From positions 310,001 through 374,000 of the forward strand of contig CAWDZK010000005.1 in assembly GCA_963807005.1 (NCBI GenBank): a stretch of DNA of 64,000 nt, read 5' to 3'. The stretch comes from CAWDZK01 sp963807005. Its GTDB lineage: Bacteria; Actinomycetota; Actinomycetes; JACCUZ01. The position numbers were made by a program, and so were the translations under genes. This document shows, in pieces, positions 16,935 through 25,790 of the stretch; positions within the stretch are counted from its first letter, which is position 1; the number at the start of each line of letters is the position of its first letter. Under the pieces are notes generated by a model, which saw nothing but the letters and a program-made list of their open reading frames with translations, had not been told where the DNA came from and did not search any database.

Positions 16935-17324
16935 TCAGGACGTGCGCGAGTCCTGGAGGACGGCGAGGATGTTGCCGGCCGGGTCGGTGAACCAGGCGAT
17001 GGCCGGGCCCACGGGGGGACGAGCGATCCCCTTGTCGTCCTGGTCCAGCCCGTCGTACCGCAGCATCGTGACGCCGGCCGCTGTCAGCGCGTCCACGGCC
17101 TTCTCGACGTCGTCGACCGGGAAGCTCAGGACGGTGTAGGTCGCCGGGGTGAAGTGCGGCTTCGGGTACACCATCACGTCGCGGCCACCGTCGATGCCGA
17201 TCCCGATCAGGCCGCCCATGCCGAGGTCGGAAACGGGCAGCCCGAGCGTTCCGGAGTAGAACGCCCTGGCTGCGTCGGTGTCGTCGACGGCGAAGGTGCT
17301 GAAGGCGGGGGAGGTGGCGAACAT
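16935..17324 (-). CDS. VOC-family protein (glyoxalase/bleomycin resistance fold)
   Basis: A 129-residue protein of the vicinal-oxygen-chelate fold with the usual paired beta-alpha-beta-beta-beta modules: FAVDDTDAARAFYSGTLGLPV at the start and IAWFTDPAGNILAVLQ at the end. It resembles the many uncharacterised actinobacterial VOC proteins. It lies 69 nt upstream of the AraC/DinB regulator on the same strand, so the two may form an operon. Confidence 0.85.
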   Translation of the reverse strand: MFATSPAFSTFAVDDTDAARAFYSGTLGLPVSDLGMGGLIGIGIDGGRDVMVYPKPHFTPATYTVLSFPVDDVEKAVDALTAAGVTMLRYDGLDQDDKGIARPPVGPAIAWFTDPAGNILAVLQDSRTS

Positions 17325-17413
17325 GGGTTGTCCTCTCGTCCGACCAGGCGGGTCACGGGATGTCGACTCGCGGCGGTCCCGATACTCATCGGGGTGCTCG
17401 CCGATCGTGGCCC

Positions 17414-17764
17414 TCAGCCACTGGTGGCGTCGAGATGCTGGAGCAGGTCGTGAGCGGCCAGCTCGACCTCCTTGTGCCGCCACTCCGACGCCCGGTAGAC
17501 ACATGCGATCAGTCCGGTGCGGTGCACCCGGCGCAGGTCGCCGTACGCGAAGGCATACCGCGCCTTGGTCTCGTCCGTCGCTCCTTCGGTGAGGCCCAGG
17601 TGCCAGGCGGCGTAGTCGTCCCAGGAGTGCTTCTCCAGGTACGCGTTCTGTGCGGCCGCGTCCGGCTGGACCGATCCCCAGTCGCTGTCCAGCACGTACT
17701 GCCGCTTGTCGATCAGGGCCCGGCAGCGGGCGACGGCGTCCTCGTTCACGGTGTACGTGGCCAT
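17414..17764 (-). CDS. Conserved hypothetical protein, 116 aa
   Basis: A soluble 116-residue protein (MATYTVNEDAVARCRALIDKR...) with the stretch YLEKHSWDDYAAWHLGLTEGA, followed by RYAFAYGDLRRVHRTGLIACVYRA. From memory this matches a conserved actinobacterial family without known function. No catalytic motif is evident. It stands alone between the VOC gene and the P-type ATPase. Confidence 0.8.
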   Translation of the reverse strand: MATYTVNEDAVARCRALIDKRQYVLDSDWGSVQPDAAAQNAYLEKHSWDDYAAWHLGLTEGATDETKARYAFAYGDLRRVHRTGLIACVYRASEWRHKEVELAAHDLLQHLDATSG

Positions 17765-17850
17765 GCCCCGCTGCTACCCAGGTCCTGGCGGTACGAACGG
17801 CCCGCCGGACGTCGTCGGCATCGATCGCGACCCATGGCGGGCCGGGCCGG

Positions 17851-20595
17851 TCACAGGGCCGAGCGGCGCAACCGCTTGTCGATGGCGACGATCACGGAGG
17901 CTGCCAGCGCCACCCCGAGGATGCGCAGCCAGGCGTCCGCCGGGATGGGCGCGGTGTCGAACAGCGTGTTCATCGCCGACAGGTAGGTGAGCGCGAGCTG
18001 TCCCGCCGCCTGTACGGCGACACCGACGAGCAGCAAGCGGTTGCTGAACAGGCCGATGCGCCAGATCGACCGGGTCAGGGAGCGGCAGCTGAACAGGTAG
18101 AAGGTCTCGACGGCGACGAACAGGTTCATCGCAACGGTCCGGGCCTCGGCGAGGGATGCGCCGTTCGCGCGCTCCCACTCGAACAGCCACCACGACCCCC
18201 CGACGAGCAGCGCCGAGACCAGCAGCACCCGGGTGACGAGCGCGCGGGTGAGCAGCGGCCGCCGCGGGTCGCGTGGTGGCCGGGTCATGATGCCCGGCTC
18301 CTTCGGCTCGAAGGCCAGCATCAGGCCGAGTGCTACAGCCGTGGTCATGTTGATCCACAGGATCTGCACCGGCAGGATCGGCAGCGCGGTGCCGAGCACG
18401 ATGGCGACCAGGATCACCAGGCCTTCGCCCATGTTCGTCGGCAGCGTCCAGACGATGAACTTGGTCAGGTTGTCGAAGACGCCGCGCCCCTCCTCGACCG
18501 CGCCCTCGATCGTGGCGAAGTCGTCGTCGGTGAGGACCATGTCGGCCGCTTCCTTCGCGACCTCCGTGCCGCTGCGGCCCATGGCGATGCCGATGTCGGC
18601 CTGGCGCAGGGCGGGGGCGTCGTTCACGCCGTCGCCGGTCATCGCCACGACGTGACCCCTCCCCTGCAGCGCCTGGACGAGGCGCAGCTTCTGCCCCGGC
18701 GAGACCCGCGCGAAGACCCGCCCCCGGTCGACGGCCACCGCGTGGGCGGCGTCGTCGAGCCGGTCGAGCTGGGCTCCGGTCAGGACCAGGCCGTCCGGGT
18801 CGCCGTCCAGCAGGCCGACCTGCTGGGCGACGGCGCGTGCGGTCCCGGCGTGGTCACCGGTGATCATCTTCACGTCGATGCCGGCGACGTGGCAGGCCGC
18901 TACGGACGCGGTCGCGGCGCCCCGGGGAGGGTCCAGCAGTCCCTGCAGCCCGGTGAAGACGAGGGTCCCGTCCAGCAGGTCCTCGTCGAGGTCGTCGTCG
19001 CGCGTCCACGGGTCGACCTGCCGCATCGCGGTACCGAGGACGCGCAGCCCACCGGCGGCGAGGGAGTCGGCCGCGGCCAGCGCCGCCGAACGGTCGAGCG
19101 GACGCAGCGCACCGCACGCGTCCAGCTCGGCGCCGCAGAGGTCGACGATGCGCTCGGCCGCCCCCTTGGCGAGAACCATGTGGGTTCCGGAGCCGCTGTC
19201 CCGGTGCAGGGTGGCCATGTACTGACGCTCGGAGCTGAACGGGATGGCGGCGACGCGGGGGAGGGTGTCGCGCAGCGCCCGGAGCTGGAGGCCGGCCTTG
19301 CCGGCCGCGACCAGCAGAGCACCCTCGGTGGGGTCGCCGACCACGTGCGTCCGGCCGTCACGCTCGGAGAGGCGGGCGTCGACGCATCGAGCCCCCGCGA
19401 GCAGCGACCAGCGGAGCGCCTCGTCGGACTCGACACCGACGGGTTGACCGGACTCGTCGACGAGCTCGCCCTCGGCGTCGTACCCCGAGCCGGTGACGCG
19501 CAGGGAGCTGCTCGGTGTCCAGATCTGCCGGACGGTCATCTGGTTCTCGGTCAGCGTGCCGGTCTTGTCGGTGCAGATGACCGTGGTGCTGCCGAGCGTC
19601 TCCACCGCAGGCAGTCGCCGGACCACGGCGCGTCGCCGCGCCATCCGGCCGACCCCGATGGCCAGGGTGATCGTCACGGCGGCAGGAAGGCCCTCGGGGA
19701 TGGCGCCGACGGCGAGTGCCACGGCCGCGGTGACCATGTCCGCGGTGCGCTCCCCGCGGATGACGCCGACGGCGAAGGTCGCCGCGGCCAGGCCGAGGAT
19801 GACCGCGGTCAGGGCCTTGCTGAACCCGGCCAGCTTGCGGGTCAACGGGGTCGACAGCGTGTCGGCGGTGGCGACCAGTCGGTGGATCTCGCCCAGCTCG
19901 GTCTCGGCTCCGGTGGCGACCACCAGCGCGGACCCGGTGCCGTGGGTGACCAGCGTGCCGGAGTACAACATGTTCCGTCGGTCTGCGACGGCAGTCTCGC
20001 GCGGGAGGACGTCCTCGTCCTTGACCACCGGGACCGACTCCCCGGTCAGCGCCGACTCGTCGACCTGCAGCTCGGCGTGCGCCAGCAGGCGCAGGTCGGC
20101 CGGCACCTTGTCCCCGGCCTCCACCCGCACCAGGTCCCCGGGCACGAGCTGGTCGGAGGTGACCGTACGGGCGTGCCCGTCCCGGACGACTCGTGCCTCG
20201 GTGCGGACCATCGAGCGCAGCGCGTCGAGGGCTGCCTCGGCCTTGGACTCCTGCAGGAACCCGACGATCGAGTTGATGACCACCACACCGAAGATGACCC
20301 CGGAGTCCACGAACTCGCCGAGTGCCAGCGTGACGAACCCGGCGGCGAGCAGGACGTAGATCAGCGGGTGCTGCAGCTGGCGGAGGAACCGCCGTACCGC
20401 CCCGGCGGGCTCCGCGTGCGGCAGGAGGTTCGGCCCGAACCGCTCCAGCCGTTCGGCGGCTGACTGCGCGCCCAGGCCCCGCCGGGGGTCGGTCTCCAGC
20501 AGCAGCACCACCTCGTGCCCGGCGAGGCCGTGGTGAGCGCCGCGATGAGTGCCCTGGTGGGCGCGGCCCGCCATGGGCAGGTTCCGGGCGGTCAT
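17851..20595 (-). CDS. P-type cation-transporting ATPase, CtpF/calcium-pump type
   Basis: A P2-type cation pump of about 914 residues. It has the cation N-terminal domain, the actuator loop ALTGESVPV, the helix-4 motif VGAIPEGLPAAVT, the phosphorylation site ICTDKTGTLTENQM, the hinge MTGDGVNDAPALRQADIGIAMG and about ten transmembrane helices. The VGAIPEGLP motif fits Ca2+/Mn2+-type pumps rather than heavy-metal CPx pumps. Starts at 20595 or 20574 are possible; neither has a good ribosome site. It diverges from a two-domain Usp gene. In Mycobacterium tuberculosis ctpF is likewise next to a usp gene in the DosR dormancy regulon. The ion is inferred. Confidence 0.9.
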   Translation of the reverse strand: MTARNLPMAGRAHQGTHRGAHHGLAGHEVVLLLETDPRRGLGAQSAAERLERFGPNLLPHAEPAGAVRRFLRQLQHPLIYVLLAAGFVTLALGEFVDSGVIFGVVVINSIVGFLQESKAEAALDALRSMVRTEARVVRDGHARTVTSDQLVPGDLVRVEAGDKVPADLRLLAHAELQVDESALTGESVPVVKDEDVLPRETAVADRRNMLYSGTLVTHGTGSALVVATGAETELGEIHRLVATADTLSTPLTRKLAGFSKALTAVILGLAAATFAVGVIRGERTADMVTAAVALAVGAIPEGLPAAVTITLAIGVGRMARRRAVVRRLPAVETLGSTTVICTDKTGTLTENQMTVRQIWTPSSSLRVTGSGYDAEGELVDESGQPVGVESDEALRWSLLAGARCVDARLSERDGRTHVVGDPTEGALLVAAGKAGLQLRALRDTLPRVAAIPFSSERQYMATLHRDSGSGTHMVLAKGAAERIVDLCGAELDACGALRPLDRSAALAAADSLAAGGLRVLGTAMRQVDPWTRDDDLDEDLLDGTLVFTGLQGLLDPPRGAATASVAACHVAGIDVKMITGDHAGTARAVAQQVGLLDGDPDGLVLTGAQLDRLDDAAHAVAVDRGRVFARVSPGQKLRLVQALQGRGHVVAMTGDGVNDAPALRQADIGIAMGRSGTEVAKEAADMVLTDDDFATIEGAVEEGRGVFDNLTKFIVWTLPTNMGEGLVILVAIVLGTALPILPVQILWINMTTAVALGLMLAFEPKEPGIMTRPPRDPRRPLLTRALVTRVLLVSALLVGGSWWLFEWERANGASLAEARTVAMNLFVAVETFYLFSCRSLTRSIWRIGLFSNRLLLVGVAVQAAGQLALTYLSAMNTLFDTAPIPADAWLRILGVALAASVIVAIDKRLRRSAL

Positions 20596-20721
20596 GGACC
20601 AAGGCCATCGGCTCCGCCGCCCGGAAAGAAGGGTCGAAGGGCCCACCCGGTCCTGTCGTTCGCCGGGGTGCAGCCCGTTGCTGAGACGCCAGACTCGGTC
20701 AAGGACTGGGAGGAGCGGGAC

Positions 20722-21573
20722 ATGACCGGACGGATCGTCGTCGGCCTCGACGGATCGCCGAACTCGACCGCCGCGGCGCGCTGGGCCTTCGACGAGGCCC
20801 GCCGCCGCGACGCCAAGGTCGAGGTGGTGACCGTGTTCGGTCTGCTCGGGCCGGGGGACCTGCCCGACCGCTCGGACCTGGTCACCGATCATCAGCTGGC
20901 GGACGCGTGTGCCCGGATGCAGGACGAGCAGCTGAGCGGCATCCGCGGCCACGACGTCTCGGTCACCACCCGGATCGAGCACGGTGACCCCGCGCACACG
21001 CTGGTCTCGGCCGCCCGCGACGCCGACCTGCTGGTGCTGGGTGCTCGCGGCCGCGCCGGCATCACCGAGCTGCTGCTCGGGTCGGTCAGCCTGCACTGCG
21101 CGCAGCGGGCGACCTGCCCGGTCGCCGTGGTGCCTGCCTACGTGCCGGACGCCGGCCGGGAGGCCCCCGTCGTGGTCGGGGTGGACGACTCACCGGCCGG
21201 CAAGGCCGCCGTCCAGGTCGCGGCGCAGGAGGCCGTGATGCGGGGCACCCACGTCGTCGCGGTCCACGCCGTGAACTGGTCGATGACGGGGACGGACCTC
21301 GTCCGCCCCACTGACGACCAGCTGGTCGAGTGGGGGACGCGTCTGCTCGCCGGCGTGATCGGGCCCGTCCAGGCCGAGTGGCCGGACCTGGTCTTCGAGC
21401 AGCGGGTGGTGCCGGGACACCCGGCGCAGGTCCTCGGCGAGGCCGCGGCGGACGCCGACCTCCTCGTCGTAGGCTCCCGCGGTCACGGCCAGCTCACCGG
21501 CAGGCTGGTCGGCTCGGTCAGCCTGCACCTGCTCACCCACGCTCGTCGCCCGACCATCGTCGTCGTGGCGTAG
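20722..21573 (+). CDS. Universal stress protein with two UspA domains
   Basis: A 283-residue tandem UspA protein. The first domain starts IVVGLDGSPNSTAAARWA, the second VVVGVDDSPAGKAAVQ. Both end in the ATP-binding pattern G-2x-G-9x-G(S/T), seen as GARGRAGITELLLGSVS and GSRGHGQLTGRLVGSVS. The ATG at 20722 is preceded by GGGAGGAG. Paired with the divergent P-type ATPase, it is likely part of a hypoxia or dormancy-type response. A possible imperfect site GGGTCGAAGGGCCC is at 20631-20644 in the shared promoter. Confidence 0.92.
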   Translation: MTGRIVVGLDGSPNSTAAARWAFDEARRRDAKVEVVTVFGLLGPGDLPDRSDLVTDHQLADACARMQDEQLSGIRGHDVSVTTRIEHGDPAHTLVSAARDADLLVLGARGRAGITELLLGSVSLHCAQRATCPVAVVPAYVPDAGREAPVVVGVDDSPAGKAAVQVAAQEAVMRGTHVVAVHAVNWSMTGTDLVRPTDDQLVEWGTRLLAGVIGPVQAEWPDLVFEQRVVPGHPAQVLGEAAADADLLVVGSRGHGQLTGRLVGSVSLHLLTHARRPTIVVVA

Positions 21574-21615
21574 TCGGCGCCGATCGGCGGGAACGGTCCT
21601 CCGGGCCGCTGACCG

Positions 21616-21999
21616 TCACGCGACGCAGAACTCGTTGCCCTCAGGGTCGACCATCACGATGTGACCGAGGTGCTCGCCGTAGGACTCCTCGCGGACGGTC
21701 GTCGCGCCGGCGTCGACCAGGGCGGCCGCCTTCGCCCGGATGAGCTGCTCGCGGGCGGCCAGGTCCCACGGCGGCTCCCCGGCCACCCGGATGTCGATGT
21801 GCATCCGGTTCTTGGCGGCCTTGCCTTCGGGCACTCGGAGGAAGCTGATCGCCGGGCCCGCGCCGTCCGGGTCGACGAGGGACGCGCCGTCGGGGTCGTC
21901 GTAGCCGGGCTCGGTCACGTAGCCGAGTGCGACGGCCCAGAACGCGGCGATCCGGTGGGGGTCGGCAGCGTCGCACCCGAGCGTCCAGAGGGTCGCCAT
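21616..21999 (-). CDS. VOC-family protein
   Basis: A 127-residue glyoxalase-like protein with the pattern of a large uncharacterised actinobacterial VOC group. It opens with LGCDAADPHRIAAFWAVALGY, continues with RMHIDIRVAGEP, and ends GHIVMVDPEGNEFCVA. Potential metal-ligand His and Glu positions are present, but no substrate is assignable. It converges on the usp gene. Confidence 0.87.
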   Translation of the reverse strand: MATLWTLGCDAADPHRIAAFWAVALGYVTEPGYDDPDGASLVDPDGAGPAISFLRVPEGKAAKNRMHIDIRVAGEPPWDLAAREQLIRAKAAALVDAGATTVREESYGEHLGHIVMVDPEGNEFCVA

Positions 22000-22126
22000 G
22001 GGCGGAAGGTAGCACCGGGGCGGTCACGACAAACCGCTCGCGCCGGCTCCCCGGTCACCCCTGCCGCGGCGGCGAGACCGACGTGAGCACGCCCCTCGGT
22101 GCGCGTCCGCCGACGACCGTGCGTCC

Positions 22127-22723
22127 TCAGCCGGCGTGGGTCCTGCGGGGCTTCGCTCTCGCGTGCATCCGCTCGCCCTGCGGCCCGAAGACGCTCAGCA
22201 CCTCGGCCGGCTCCCGGCCGGTGCTGCCGAACCAGTGCGGGACCCGGGTGTCGAACTCGGCGACCTCTCCGGGACCGAGGACAAGGTCGTGCTCGGCGAG
22301 CACGAGCCGCATCGTCCCCGCGATGACGTACAGCCACTCGTACCCCTCGTGGGCCTTCGGCTCCGGGGTGTTCTTCGTGGTGGGGATGACGATCTTCCAT
22401 GCCTGGACCCCGCCCGGCTGTCGCGACAGCGGGACGACGGTGCGTCCGTTGACGCGCGTCGGCTTGAGCCGGACACGCGGGTCCCCGACCTCCGGCGCGC
22501 CGACCAGGTCGTCCAGGGGCACCCGGTAGGCCTGCGCAAGGGGCAGCAGCAGCTCGAGGCTCGGACGGCGTTGCCCGGTCTCGAGCCGGGACAGGGTGCT
22601 CTTCGAGATGCCGGTCGACGCGGCCAGCCCGGTCAGCGTCACCCCGCGCTGCTGCCGCAACCGCTTCAACCGGGGACCGACCTGCTCGAGCGCGGCTGCG
22701 ATCACTGTCGTCGTGTCGTGCAT
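22127..22723 (-). CDS. XRE-family regulator with cupin domain
   Basis: A 198-residue regulator. Residues ~15-70 form an XRE helix-turn-helix (LKRLRQQRGVTLTGLAASTGISKSTLSRLE). Residues ~110-190 form a small-molecule-binding cupin barrel (AHEGYEWLYVIAGTMRLVLAEHDLVLGPGE). It diverges from a thioredoxin-reductase-like flavoprotein with an 78-nt shared promoter containing the nested inverted repeat at 22743-22775. It most likely controls that gene. Confidence 0.9.
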   Translation of the reverse strand: MHDTTTVIAAALEQVGPRLKRLRQQRGVTLTGLAASTGISKSTLSRLETGQRRPSLELLLPLAQAYRVPLDDLVGAPEVGDPRVRLKPTRVNGRTVVPLSRQPGGVQAWKIVIPTTKNTPEPKAHEGYEWLYVIAGTMRLVLAEHDLVLGPGEVAEFDTRVPHWFGSTGREPAEVLSVFGPQGERMHARAKPRRTHAG

Positions 22724-22742
22724 GCGCACATCGTGGTGGGTG

Positions 22743-22775
22743 GTTCCCGGAAATGGCAACGAATGTTGAGGGAAC
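22743..22775. promoter_or_regulatory. Nested inverted repeats in a divergent promoter
   Basis: An outer GTTCCC...GGGAAC pair (22743-22748 and 22770-22775) encloses CAAC-GAAT-GTTG (22757-22768). The site lies between the XRE-cupin start (22723) and the flavoprotein start (22802). It is a plausible autoregulatory operator for the XRE protein. Confidence 0.45.
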
Positions 22776-22801
22776 AGGGAAACAGGCGCACCCTGACGGG
22801 C

Positions 22802-23749
22802 ATGAACGACGACGACAACGCGTACGACGTGGTGGTGATCGGCGGCGGTGCCGCCGGGCTGTCCGCCGCGCTGGTGCTGGCACGGGCCCGGCGCCGGGTC
22901 CTCGTGGTGGACAGCGGCGCCCCCCGCAACGCACCGGCGGCGCGCATGCACGGCTACCTGTCCCGAGACGGGCTGCCGCCGGCGGACCTGCTGGCCACCG
23001 GTCGGGCCGAGGTCAGCGAGTACGGCGGCGAGGTCGTCACGGGCGAGGTTGCCGACGTCGAGCGGTCCGGAAGCCGTTTCCTGGTGCGCCTCGCGGACGG
23101 CCGCCGCCTCTCCGCGCGCCGGCTCCTGGTCGCCACCGGCCTGCGGGACGAGTTGCCCGACGTGCCCGGCCTGCAGGCCCGCTGGGCGCGCGACGTGCTG
23201 CACTGCCCGTACTGCCACGGCTGGGAGGTCCGCGACCAGCGGATCGGCGTCCTCGGCGATGCCTCGCCCGAGAGCGTCGGGTACGCACAGATCGTGCGTC
23301 AGTGGGCCGCGGACGTCGTCCTGTTCGTGCCGGGCGGCACCCTGACGGAAGCGCAACGCACCGGGCTGGTCGCCCGCGCCGTCGGCATCGTCGAGGAAGA
23401 CCTGGCCCGGGTCCTCGTCGAGGACGACCGGCTGGTCGGCGTCGAGACCGTGGCCGGCCGGGTCGTCGCGCGTGATGCGCTGTTCGTCCCGCCGCGGTTC
23501 GTTCCGAACAACGACCTGCTGGTCGCACTCGGCTGCGAGCTCGGCGACAGCGGCTGGGTCGTCAAGGACCCGACCGGTCGCACCACGGTCCCCGGAGTGT
23601 GGGTCGCGGGCAACGTCGCGAACCCCCGCGCCCAGGTCATCACCGCCGCCGGAGAGGGGTCGGCCGCGGCCATCGCCCTCAACGCGGACCTCGTCGACGA
23701 CGACGTCCGCGCCGCCGTCGACCTCGTCGACCGGCCATCCCTCCCCTGA
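22802..23749 (+). CDS. Thioredoxin-reductase-like NAD(P)/FAD oxidoreductase
   Basis: A 315-residue flavoprotein of the thioredoxin reductase superfamily. The FAD-binding VVIGGGAAGLSAALVLARAR is at residues ~10-30, the redox-active CPYCHGWEV at about residue 135, and the second FAD motif GVWVAGNVANPRAQVITAAGEG near the end. Compared with true TrxB the NADPH-binding GGGxS region is replaced by VLGDASPESV. The protein therefore belongs to the short, atypical branch whose electron donor may differ. It is followed 63 nt later by a small membrane protein. Confidence 0.87.
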   Translation: MNDDDNAYDVVVIGGGAAGLSAALVLARARRRVLVVDSGAPRNAPAARMHGYLSRDGLPPADLLATGRAEVSEYGGEVVTGEVADVERSGSRFLVRLADGRRLSARRLLVATGLRDELPDVPGLQARWARDVLHCPYCHGWEVRDQRIGVLGDASPESVGYAQIVRQWAADVVLFVPGGTLTEAQRTGLVARAVGIVEEDLARVLVEDDRLVGVETVAGRVVARDALFVPPRFVPNNDLLVALGCELGDSGWVVKDPTGRTTVPGVWVAGNVANPRAQVITAAGEGSAAAIALNADLVDDDVRAAVDLVDRPSLP

Positions 23750-23812
23750 GGGCCCGGCGCCCGATCCCCACCCGCCCGAGAGCTGTCGCCCCCGAGACCT
23801 GAGGAGAAACAG

Positions 23813-24046
23813 ATGTCCACCACCACGCCGCCGACCAAGCACCAGCTGGCACTGATGATCTGGCTGGCCGTCTTCCCGACCCTGACCTTGCTCAACCTGG
23901 CGCTCGGCGACTGGCTGAGGACACTGTCGCCGGTGCTGCGCACTTTCGTCCTGGCCACCGTCGCCGTGCCCGTCGTCATCTACGGGCTCATGCCCCAGCT
24001 GCACAAGGTGCGCGCCCGCCTGCTGGCCAGGGCGGCCGCCGGCTAG
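23813..24046 (+). CDS. Small membrane protein, 77 aa
   Basis: A 77-residue protein with two hydrophobic helices (LMIWLAVFPTLTLLNLALG and FVLATVAVPVVIYGLMP) joined by a short loop and ending in a basic tail. AGGAGAAACAG precedes the ATG. It lies downstream of the flavoprotein and probably shares its transcript. The family resembles short uncharacterised two-helix membrane proteins of actinobacteria. Confidence 0.75.
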   Translation: MSTTTPPTKHQLALMIWLAVFPTLTLLNLALGDWLRTLSPVLRTFVLATVAVPVVIYGLMPQLHKVRARLLARAAAG

Positions 24047-24158
24047 CGGAGCCTCCCCGGCCGCTCTGGACCTTCACCAGCGCGCGTCCGTAACGGGCGT
24101 CGATGAGATGCGACAACTCGGGGTCACCAGTCCTTCTCTTGGCCCCGGGCAGGCACCC

Positions 24159-24860
24159 ATGCGCACTGATGTTCGTGACCGCACCTCCGTCGCCCCCGTT
24201 CCGCCCGCGCCAGCGCCGGTGGCGCTGCCACCTGAGGTGAGGGCACTGCTGGATGCGCCCAACTATGTCCATCTGACGACGCTGCGGACCGACGGCTCTC
24301 CGCGCAACCACGTCGTCTGGGTGGACCTCGACGGTGACCACGTCCTGGTGTGCACGTCCGACGTGACGTGGAAGGCCAAGGACATGCGCCGCGACCCGCG
24401 CGTGTCCCTGTCGGTGGTCGACAGCGCCAATCCGTACCGGATGGCGGCGGCCCAGGGCCGCGTCGTCGCCGAGCTGCCCGACCAGGACTGCCGCCTGATG
24501 GACCCCATCGCGCGCAAGTACACCGGTAAGCCGTTCCCGCAGCGCGGGCCCGACCGCATCTGCTTCGTCATCGCCGTGAACCACGTGACGCAGAAGCAGC
24601 TCGGCTTCGTCCACGCCCCCGGCCAGGGGTGCCGCAGCCCTGCCCGAGGCGATCGCATCGCCGCCCGCACGGCGAGCCAGCCTGGACGGCGTTGCGGCCG
24701 CCCGCCGCCGCCCACCGACGCGCTAGGGCATGTCGTCGTGCGGCCGACTGCGGCGACGGATGGCCGGGAGAGACGCGGCTGGACGGAGCGGGCGACGAAC
24801 CGAAAACTCGCACAGTCAGCCGGGAAAGCTGATCGGCCCCCCAAGGTGGCCGCCCCTTGA
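24159..24860 (+). CDS. Pyridoxamine 5'-phosphate oxidase-fold protein, abnormal C-terminus
   Basis: Residues ~25-155 form a PPOX/F420-type split barrel: VHLTTLRTDGSPRNHVVWVDLDGDHVLVCTS, KAKDMRRDPRVSLSVVD, then VARKYTGK-like and ICFVIAVNHVT. Such proteins use FMN, F420 or haem in redox chemistry. After about residue 160 the sequence becomes a low-complexity Arg/Pro tail. It reads through the degenerate tRNA-Gly fragment at 24785-24833 before stopping. The natural 3' end therefore seems lost or replaced, consistent with an integration junction. An upstream ATG at 24108 is also possible. Confidence 0.75.
   Translation: MRTDVRDRTSVAPVPPAPAPVALPPEVRALLDAPNYVHLTTLRTDGSPRNHVVWVDLDGDHVLVCTSDVTWKAKDMRRDPRVSLSVVDSANPYRMAAAQGRVVAELPDQDCRLMDPIARKYTGKPFPQRGPDRICFVIAVNHVTQKQLGFVHAPGQGCRSPARGDRIAARTASQPGRRCGRPPPPTDALGHVVVRPTAATDGRERRGWTERATNRKLAQSAGKADRPPKVAAP
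24785..24833 (-). pseudogene. Degenerate 3' fragment of tRNA-Gly (possible island end)
   Basis: These 49 bases align without gaps to 35303-35351, the 3' two thirds of the tRNA-Gly(CCC) gene, with 38 identities by eye and the same orientation. They cover the acceptor 3' strand, T-arm, variable loop and anticodon arm, and the match ends in the D-arm. A 3' tRNA remnant in direct orientation with an intact tRNA 10.5 kb away is the usual trace of integration into a tRNA. Eleven mismatches make it old. Confidence 0.55.
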
Positions 24861-24914
24861 CGCACGCGGAGTGCGCGGCGCCGAGGCGGACCCGGCCCCC
24901 GGCAATCCGGGAGG

Positions 24915-25790
24915 TCATGCGTCGCGACGGCGCAGCTGCACAGCAGCCACGGCCAGGGCCACTGCGACCCAGACGACCATGACGGCGAACCCGACCCAGG
25001 GGTCGAGCACGGGTGCGCTGCTGATGGCGCGGGCTTGCTCGATGCTGGTCTGGGTGGCAAGCAGCTGGTGCCCGGCGGTGGCCGGCAGGAACGGGCTGAC
25101 CTGGCGGAAGAAGTCGACCGGCAGGGTGCGGAACAGGACCTCGACGACGAGCAGCAGACCGAGCACGGTCGCTAGGGCGCCGGCGGCGACCCGGACGATG
25201 GCGCCGACCGCGAACGCGAGCAGGGCGATGCCGACCAGGTAGAGGACGCCGCCGAGCAGGATGCGCTGAGTCTCGGCGGAACCCAAGGCGAGGGCGGCGT
25301 CGTGGGAGTGCAGGGTCGGGGCGGCCACCAGCCAGGAGAGGACCTCGGCGACCAGAACGGTGCCGGTGGTGACTGCGAAGAGCACGATCGCCTTGGCCCA
25401 CAGGGCCGGCAGCCGGCGCGGAACCGCAGTCAGCGTGGAGCGGATCATCCCGGTGGAGTACTCACCGGTGATGATGAGCACCCCGAGGACGGCCACGACG
25501 AGCTTGGCGAGCTCGGTGCCGGTCAGGATGAGGCCGGGGTCGTGCAGCAAGCGGGTCAGCTCGGCAGCGTCCTGCGGCTTCGTGCCGGGGTCGGTGACCT
25601 CGCGGGCGGTGAAGAACACCGCGAGCCAGCTGACGGCGCCCATCACGACGACGGTGGCGGCGACGGTCCACACGGTCGACCGCAGCGACCAGAACTTGAT
25701 CCACTCGGAGTGCAGCACCCGGGGGAACGTCACGTCGTGCGCACCTGCACGTGCGACTGCAGTGGGGGCGAGGGCGGTGTGGGTGCTCAT
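24915..25790 (-). CDS. ABC-2 type transporter permease
   Basis: A 291-residue membrane protein with about six helices. An amphipathic N-terminal LHSEWIKFWSLRSTVWT and the loop ITGEYSTGMIRSTLTAVPRR are typical of ABC-2 permeases beside drug or lantibiotic-type ATPases. It overlaps the ATPase gene by 4 nt (ATGA at 25787-25790), so the two form one exporter. The substrate is unknown. Confidence 0.9.
   Translation of the reverse strand: MSTHTALAPTAVARAGAHDVTFPRVLHSEWIKFWSLRSTVWTVAATVVVMGAVSWLAVFFTAREVTDPGTKPQDAAELTRLLHDPGLILTGTELAKLVVAVLGVLIITGEYSTGMIRSTLTAVPRRLPALWAKAIVLFAVTTGTVLVAEVLSWLVAAPTLHSHDAALALGSAETQRILLGGVLYLVGIALLAFAVGAIVRVAAGALATVLGLLLVVEVLFRTLPVDFFRQVSPFLPATAGHQLLATQTSIEQARAISSAPVLDPWVGFAVMVVWVAVALAVAAVQLRRRDA

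Noticed and set aside
20631..20644. DosR/DevR box in the ctpF-usp promoter
   Set aside because: The sequence is only partly symmetric and differs from the mycobacterial consensus; kept as a weak lead, not as a feature.
24108..24158. Longer start for the PPOX-fold protein
   Set aside because: The extra 17 residues show no family similarity and ATG 24159 fits better, though 24108 cannot be excluded.
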